The position numbers and the translations under genes were made by a program. The notes beneath the pieces are model-generated. The model ran no database searches. It saw only the letters and a program-made list of their open reading frames with translations, and was not told the DNA's origin. Below are positions 59,100 through 64,000 of a DNA stretch of 64,000 bases, one piece after another; the stretch's first letter is position 1; each line of letters begins with the position of its first letter. Origin of the DNA: Isoetes taiwanensis (taxonomy: Eukaryota > Streptophyta > Lycopodiopsida > Isoetales > Isoetaceae); NCBI GenBank assembly GCA_021234155.1, contig JAJEKV010000083.1, positions 524,332-588,331 of the forward strand, read 5' to 3'.

Positions 59100-59620
59100 A
59101 CCACGTTGCCCTGTAATGTAGGCTAGCCGGATGTGGTCAATAAAACAACAAGGCGGTGACAGATAGAATCCGGAAGGCTGTAAGGCAGCTATCCGGAAGG
59201 CTGTAAGCGGCTATCGCTGTAAGGCTTTAAGAAGAAGAGAGTCGGCTATCGCAGAAGATAAGGAAGAATAATACAAGGTGGTTGAGGTAACCAATCTAAC
59301 AAACGGGGATGAAAGGAGAGACTTCAACCAATCTAACAAAATCGAGATGAAAAAGAGACTCCAGCCAGCACCGACTCAGCTATATAGTACACTGAATTCA
59401 CCAAAGTAATCAAACAAAAAGGGGAACGAATCAAACCTGGCAACCAGGAATTAGAGCGAATGCCAGACGCCCCCAAGAGCCAGCATTATCAGTTGGATCT
59501 TGATCAAAACTCCACGGCAGACCCAGAAGATAAACAAATCCATCGATGGGGTATAAAATCCACAACAGATCCAAAAAGTAAACAAATCCATCGATGGGAA
59601 CTTGGTACCCTGTGATGGAA
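59100..59620 (-). repeat. Cluster of three small tandem repeats
   Basis: GGAAGGCTGTAAG-(G)C(A/G)GCTATC occurs two to three times at 59168-59225. CCAATCTAACAAA...GAGATGAAA...GAGACT(T/C)C occurs twice at about 59291-59362. AAACAAATCCATCGATGGG occurs twice at 59531-59600. The minus strand reads like a T-rich leader or untranslated region. Confidence 0.7.
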
Positions 59621-62043
59621 GGCCCTTAACACTAGAGTCGTCACATGATGAACCAGAAAAGGTGCATTTGCACTGTTTGCTTTAAAATTCATATAAAATC
59701 AAAGGTTCAATAATCAGTCAAACGCTTCTTATATGTTAATATATAGCAGTCACATTGCATGGGAAAAATACCTAAAAATCTATTGGTCCCCATTCATGAG
59801 AGTTACACTTAGGTAAACCCAAGGGGGTCAAGTCTGTTTCGCTACATGTTTAGATAAAGTAAAACTGTCTCAGTAAGATGATTTTTATGATTTTTTTCAT
59901 TATTTTTGTATTTTTCTACACGAGTTAGAGAGTAAGACACAAAAAACTGCATCTCAATCCGAGGTCTGAGAAGGGAGATAGGGCTGTTTGAACATGACGG
60001 GGTCAAAAGCGCTGCTTGTCTTACGTGAACCAATCTTTGGTTTTAAATTTGTTCCCAAATCAAATCTCTAACTTTTGCAGGAAAATGAATTTTGACCCAA
60101 AATTTTGAATATAAGTATTAGACAACTTGCTTTATCTAAAAAAAATGTCCATTAGCCTTGATGATGAGGTTTTGATTTTCTTTTATTTTTTCAATTACAA
60201 GTGAATGATAACTTATGTCTATATAGGAGTAAAATGATTCAAAGTCATCCGCAAAAAAATCACATTATGAAAGGTTACCACGATATGGAATCACCCCAAA
60301 AACAAACACGTAAAAAAGCCATAGCGTTTGTTTTCAAGAAATCAAGAAAGGTTCGTATTACCTGAAACCATTACCGGTCCACCTTCTTTTTAAAATTAAG
60401 AACTCCCTCATGTTAATCAATTTCAGTTTCAATTGCGGGATATAAGCACCTCATGAGCTAATCTATTCATTAAAATAATCAATGCTCGATCTTGAGGTTT
60501 AGCATAAACTTTCTAGTGTTCATTCCAAGTTATCTGTTAGAGTAATGCAGCGTTCCATGGATTTCATAAACCTATGTATTGAATGGTGAACTCAAAACTT
60601 GTATTTTTATCTTCTCAAGTTGTGGAAGCAATGCAAAAGAATGAAAAACAAATATAAAAAGCTAGAACTATGAAAAATAAAGATAGATTTGCTATGTAAT
60701 ACGTTTCCCATAACCCGATTGGGTTCCGTGGACATTAAAATTTTCTTCCTTCCTTCCTTCCATTGCTGGTCCACATGGCTTATGATCATCCAAGAAGCCA
60801 GAACATCCTCATCTTAATTAGTTGGTTGCTAGAATTGCATTATTTAATGGTAAAGTTGAAGCACAAGCAAACTGAACCTATATTAATCTCCACCTACCCT
60901 TCCAAAAATTATGTTAGAGAACAAATAAATAAAATTGGTAATCATAATTAGAGAGATTTAATTCTATACCCAATTCGTTAATTGTGGACCATAATGGTCC
61001 ATGCTCATTTATATTCAAATTTTACATATAGTAGTATGTTATTTTTAACATCAAATTGGAGATCTATGTTGCCAATGAAGCTTGAACCCATAAAAATTAT
61101 AGTCTATCATGAAAGACAAGCTAAAGTTACTATTATTATACCTAAAGTAGGAACTCTTAAGCAGCAAACACGTGTACTAAGTTTATGATAGTAAAAAATA
61201 AGAAGATTTCATCGTGTGTTTTGCACTAAAATGATACAAACTATATTTTAAACTTCTATCACATGTTTCGTCAATCATGAGTTGAAAAAGAATGCTATCT
61301 TGCTTTAAAATATGGCAAGCCTAAGTACAAACCAGAAATGGTCCATGTCTATTTTAAATCAAATCTTGTACATAATATGTTACTTTAACATGAAATTCAA
61401 GATCTATGTTGCCAAGGAAGGGTGACATTCATAAAAAATATTGCCTACCATAAAAGATGAGTTTTTTGTATTATTACCTTAGCTAAACTCTAATTTTGTG
61501 TAGTGGCAACCACTTCTAAATGTAAAGAATACATGGTTATTCACCATATTTAAGTTCATAAAATTCTTTATTATGAATGTATAAGTGGAATGAATGGGAG
61601 TGCATCATTTATTGCCTTTAGAAAGCTTATATATAAGTTTAGTTAAACCACGTTAGTTCTATTTTTGTCCTGGATTCTGTATCGAATCTTCTTTAGTGAA
61701 AATTGAGATCAACATGACTTATAGACATTTCAAAAAATTATTGGACTATAGATCTTAGAGTTGACAACTTATGGCCGCAAGTCTTATGTCAAAACTTGTT
61801 ATAGTAAAGGAGAAACAATTCACAACCTCAAACAGCTTTTTGAGCTAAAAATGGTTTTGGCGACTTCATATAATGCCATCTAATAGCAACGAAACATGAA
61901 AACATGTAAATCAACATGTTTTATCATAAAAACGTAAATTATTTTCAATTTTAGAAACGTTTGGACCCCTTTATGCTAGAAAGTTTGAAGAATGCAGTTC
62001 TGGCCTGCTGAAAACTGCTTTGAATTCAATGAGGTTTGGGCAA
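59621..62043. other. Unassigned AT-rich sequence
   Basis: No domain recognised. It includes the duplication annotated at 60985-61480. Confidence 0.45.
60985..61480 (+). repeat. Diverged direct duplication, period about 350 bp
   Basis: 60990-61140 and 61338-61475 share TGGTCCATG, ATATGTTA, TTTAACAT, GATCTATGTTGCCAA, CATAAAAA and TA(C/T)CAT(A/G)AAAGA in order. Confidence 0.65.
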
Positions 62044-62430
62044 TCACCACAACATATCAGTAAATCTATTGGTCATGAAATTCTCCACGGCCATAAAGAA
62101 TCGAGTGAAGATTCCAAAAGTGGTGGTATCTTGTGAAATGGAAATTTCTCTTGTTAGATACCTGGGTTTAAGTGGCAGAGGGTATGCTGGACCAATTATG
62201 GTGGATGAACCCAGAATAGTTCCAGTAACAACTCTAGTGTTAAAGTCCTGTGGCAAAGCCAAAACTCTCCAAGAAACCCAGGTCGGATCTGGATCAGACT
62301 CCAAGGCCGTTGCGGATGAGTTCTCTTATGGCCCCTAAGCATAGCCAGAACATGGAGCTGCTTTCATGATCTGCAACGGAACTAGACCACACCGCTTTCA
62401 ACGAAGAGGGGAAAAACGCTCTGCAAACGG
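62044..62430 (-). pseudogene. Possible minus-strand gene relic, 86-codon frame
   Basis: A minus-strand ATG at 62304 opens 86 codons to 62044 (VTGTILGSSTIIGP, EISISQDTTTFGIFTRFF among them). Upstream on the same strand lies an intron-acceptor-like CCGTTTGCAG (near 62413) and, further up, the promoter-like block at 62509-62624. A plus-strand frame of 100 codons overlaps almost exactly (62036-62338), so which strand codes, if either, is uncertain. Family not recognised. Confidence 0.3.
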
Positions 62431-62508
62431 AAGAGAAACGGGAATAGATAGAAGCCCTATCCTCAGACTAGAAGAAATCAAAATAGAGAATCATAGGAGA
62501 GTAGGAAT

Positions 62509-62624
62509 CTGATAGGATAGAGAAGAAGGAGAAATCTAGCTCAAGAGAACGCCGATGATAGAACAATGAAAAGAGGCTGAATAAATAGGAGGAGTGACAA
62601 AGGGACGTCCCCATCCAAGGAATG
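62509..62624 (-). promoter_or_regulatory. Promoter-like block, copy 2
   Basis: Virtually identical over 116 bp to 52942-53057, in an otherwise unrelated context on both sides. The TATA-like CTATTTATTC and pyrimidine-rich leader point to the minus strand. Such low divergence 9.5 kb away, amid diverged repeats, suggests recent copying. Confidence 0.45.
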
Positions 62625-62823
62625 TTTGATAGAACCGTGGCATTGTTGATCGCAAGAACAAGTTTTATTTACAAATTAGAAAATGGTAAGAAAAAAAGTC
62701 TCCTTCTCTAGAATTTCACCTGATGCATGTGCATTTAACATAAAGTGCTAGGTCATGCATGTGGGCATCTCAGTTTTGTTATTCAAATAATGAGCTTTCT
62801 TGCAAAAATTGTTGTGTTGCTAC

Positions 62824-62988
62824 ATTATATTGTTTTTCTTGGAAAAAAAAAAACTATATTTTGTTTTGGGTATGTTATGAGAGATGTTGTATTTTTAGCT
62901 TGAGAAAAAAAAAAAAAAAAACAAGATTGGCAACACCCAAAACAAAATATAGTAAAAAAAAGAAATTTCCAAGAAAAACAATATAGCT
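62824..62988. repeat. Fold-back element, about 52-bp arms
   Basis: Left arm 62824-62875 (ATTATATTGTTTTTCTTGGA, A-run, ACTATATTTTGTTTTGGGT) pairs with right arm 62935-62988 (ACCCAAAACAAAATATAGT, A-run, TTCCAAGAAAAACAATATAG). The middle of the arms differs because both carry A-runs. Looks like a small MITE-like fold-back. Confidence 0.85.
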
Positions 62989-63274
62989 TGAGGGTGGCTA
63001 TGGCCCTCACGCTAATATCTAACACTAAAAAAAAGGAGGGAGCTTATGAAATCGGTCGTGGCACAAAATGGACGACATAACCTTCCCAACTCTGAGCATA
63101 GTAACCACCTGGAATATGTCCTCGAACATCTAATATGGGTAATATTAGTATAGACTCTCCATCGAATTGCTTGTCAGCTCTCCAAAATATGAGAAAATAA
63201 ATCGATGATTTTCTTTGATTCTTCATGGCTCCTGAAGATGTATCTTTGGATGAGAATAACCCAACTACTCAGTA
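62989..63274. other. Unassigned short spacer
   Basis: Nothing recognised between the fold-back element and the LTR. There is no polypurine tract before 63275, so the LTR is not clearly a 3' LTR. Confidence 0.5.
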
Positions 63275-64000
63275 TGTGACGTTCCAGTACGATATACGGT
63301 CTCAAGACGTATACCGTCCTGCACCGTCACGCGTACACGCCATTCCAATCGACGTGCACGCCGACGTGTACCCAAGCAAGGGCACCCTAGGGGGCAACTT
63401 GCAATGGTGCGCACACTTAGCAATGTGCGCACTTTTAGACCTTAACCCATTAAAGGCAGACCAAGGGTCATGGAAACCCTAAACCTAACTGACAGCCTAC
63501 ATAAGGCACCAAACCCTAACTTTCCCTTTTTCGCCCACAGACCTTCCGAGCTTCGATTCGCGCGCCTGAGGAGTCAATTCCAACTCCCAAGATCTGGCCG
63601 TGCACCCCAGCTTGTCAGATTCTCCTTCCGACCGCATTCCGAAGCAGAACAGAGATATGGACGCCTTCGGATCAAGAGGAGTGAACCAGGGATCAGGTAT
63701 TTGGTCGATTTAATAGCCTAAACCTTATTCCAGCCATCGAACCGATAGGTTTAGCCTATTAGATTACCCTCAGTAGCCAAGCAGATCCCGAGACTGACCC
63801 TAACTAAAGAACCTAACTCTATGATATAGATTAGTTCTTATTTTTTATGATGATGTGATGGAAGGATGTATTCCGTGAACTCATTGTATGGGGAAGGGGG
63901 GGTAGAGACTTAAAGCTTAGTAGTGATGCTCCTAGCTAGTCCCTCTTAGTGCATTACTAGATTTCGCCCTGTGTACAAGAACCACACCCGGGTTGTGGGT
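63275..64000 (+). repeat. Family A LTR, 5' part (cut by window end)
   Basis: Starts TGTGACGTTCC and is collinear with 46147 onward. It shares CCCTAGGGGGCAACTTGCAA, CTAACTTTCCCTTTTTCG-like sequence, TTTAGCCTATTA, AAAGAACCTAACTCTATGAT and TTGTAT-GGGAAGGGGGG. It is noticeably diverged in the first 250 bp and represents a different subfamily. Confidence 0.88.

Noticed and set aside
63275-64000. Right-hand LTR as the 3' partner of the element starting at 46147
   Set aside because: It lacks a polypurine tract upstream and is more diverged from the 46147 LTR than the split minus-strand copy is, so a common element is not supported.
1-64000. CRISPR arrays, bacterial operons, ribosome binding sites, rRNA genes
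   Set aside because: Nothing of the kind is present. The retroelements and Helitrons place the window in a plant nuclear genome. The hairpin array at 52.6 kb has variable linkers and self-complementary units in a plant context and is not a CRISPR array.

Overview
The window looks like a repeat-dense, gene-poor stretch of a land-plant nuclear genome. The evidence is a chromodomain-carrying Ty3/gypsy element, Ty1/copia remains, a tRNA-Met-type primer site next to a long terminal repeat (LTR), two Helitrons and much diverged AT-rich sequence. The species cannot be named from the sequence, and I see no intact host gene. One 10-base N gap (1937-1946) and many frameshifts in recognisable retroelement domains mean that old elements, draft-quality sequence, or both are present.

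Layout. 1-902 is the 3' part of an LTR (family A). 903-20050 is AT-rich non-coding sequence with local duplications. 20130-20510 holds the end of a Ty1/copia polyprotein, its polypurine tract and the start of its 3' LTR. 23140-23320 is an array of palindromic sites. 24397-38572 is a nest: a family A LTR on the minus strand is split by a 12.6 kb plus-strand chromovirus (family B, 25101-37711) with gag, protease, reverse transcriptase, RNase H, integrase and chromodomain in order, all broken. 38974-41054 is a Helitron filled with polypurine sequence. 42640-46146 holds two divergent unidentified gene remnants around a palindrome-rich spacer. 46147-47720 is a complete family A LTR followed by a perfect primer binding site. 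47850-53130 holds an AT-rich repeat, two tandem 104-bp hairpins, a 139-bp tandem repeat, and an array of 26-nt hairpins whose stems change in a compensatory way. 53245-54874 is a second Helitron of the same family. 54875-59000 is strongly purine-skewed. 59100-63270 is diverged non-coding DNA with duplications and a fold-back element. 63275-64000 is the 5' part of another family A LTR.

How the parts relate. The two pieces of the split minus-strand family A LTR (704 + 861 bp) add up to 1565 bp, against 1574 bp for the complete copy, so the chromovirus clearly landed inside it. LTR families A and B share TGTGACG...CGTCACA ends and internal blocks and are probably related lineages. The two Helitrons share their 5' ends, a 3' hairpin and CTAG terminus, and insertion between A and T, but carry independently arranged polypurine arrays.

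The best candidates for something undescribed are the polypurine Helitrons, the covarying hairpin array at 52555-52849 next to a duplicated promoter-like block, and the palindrome arrays at 23 kb and 45 kb.
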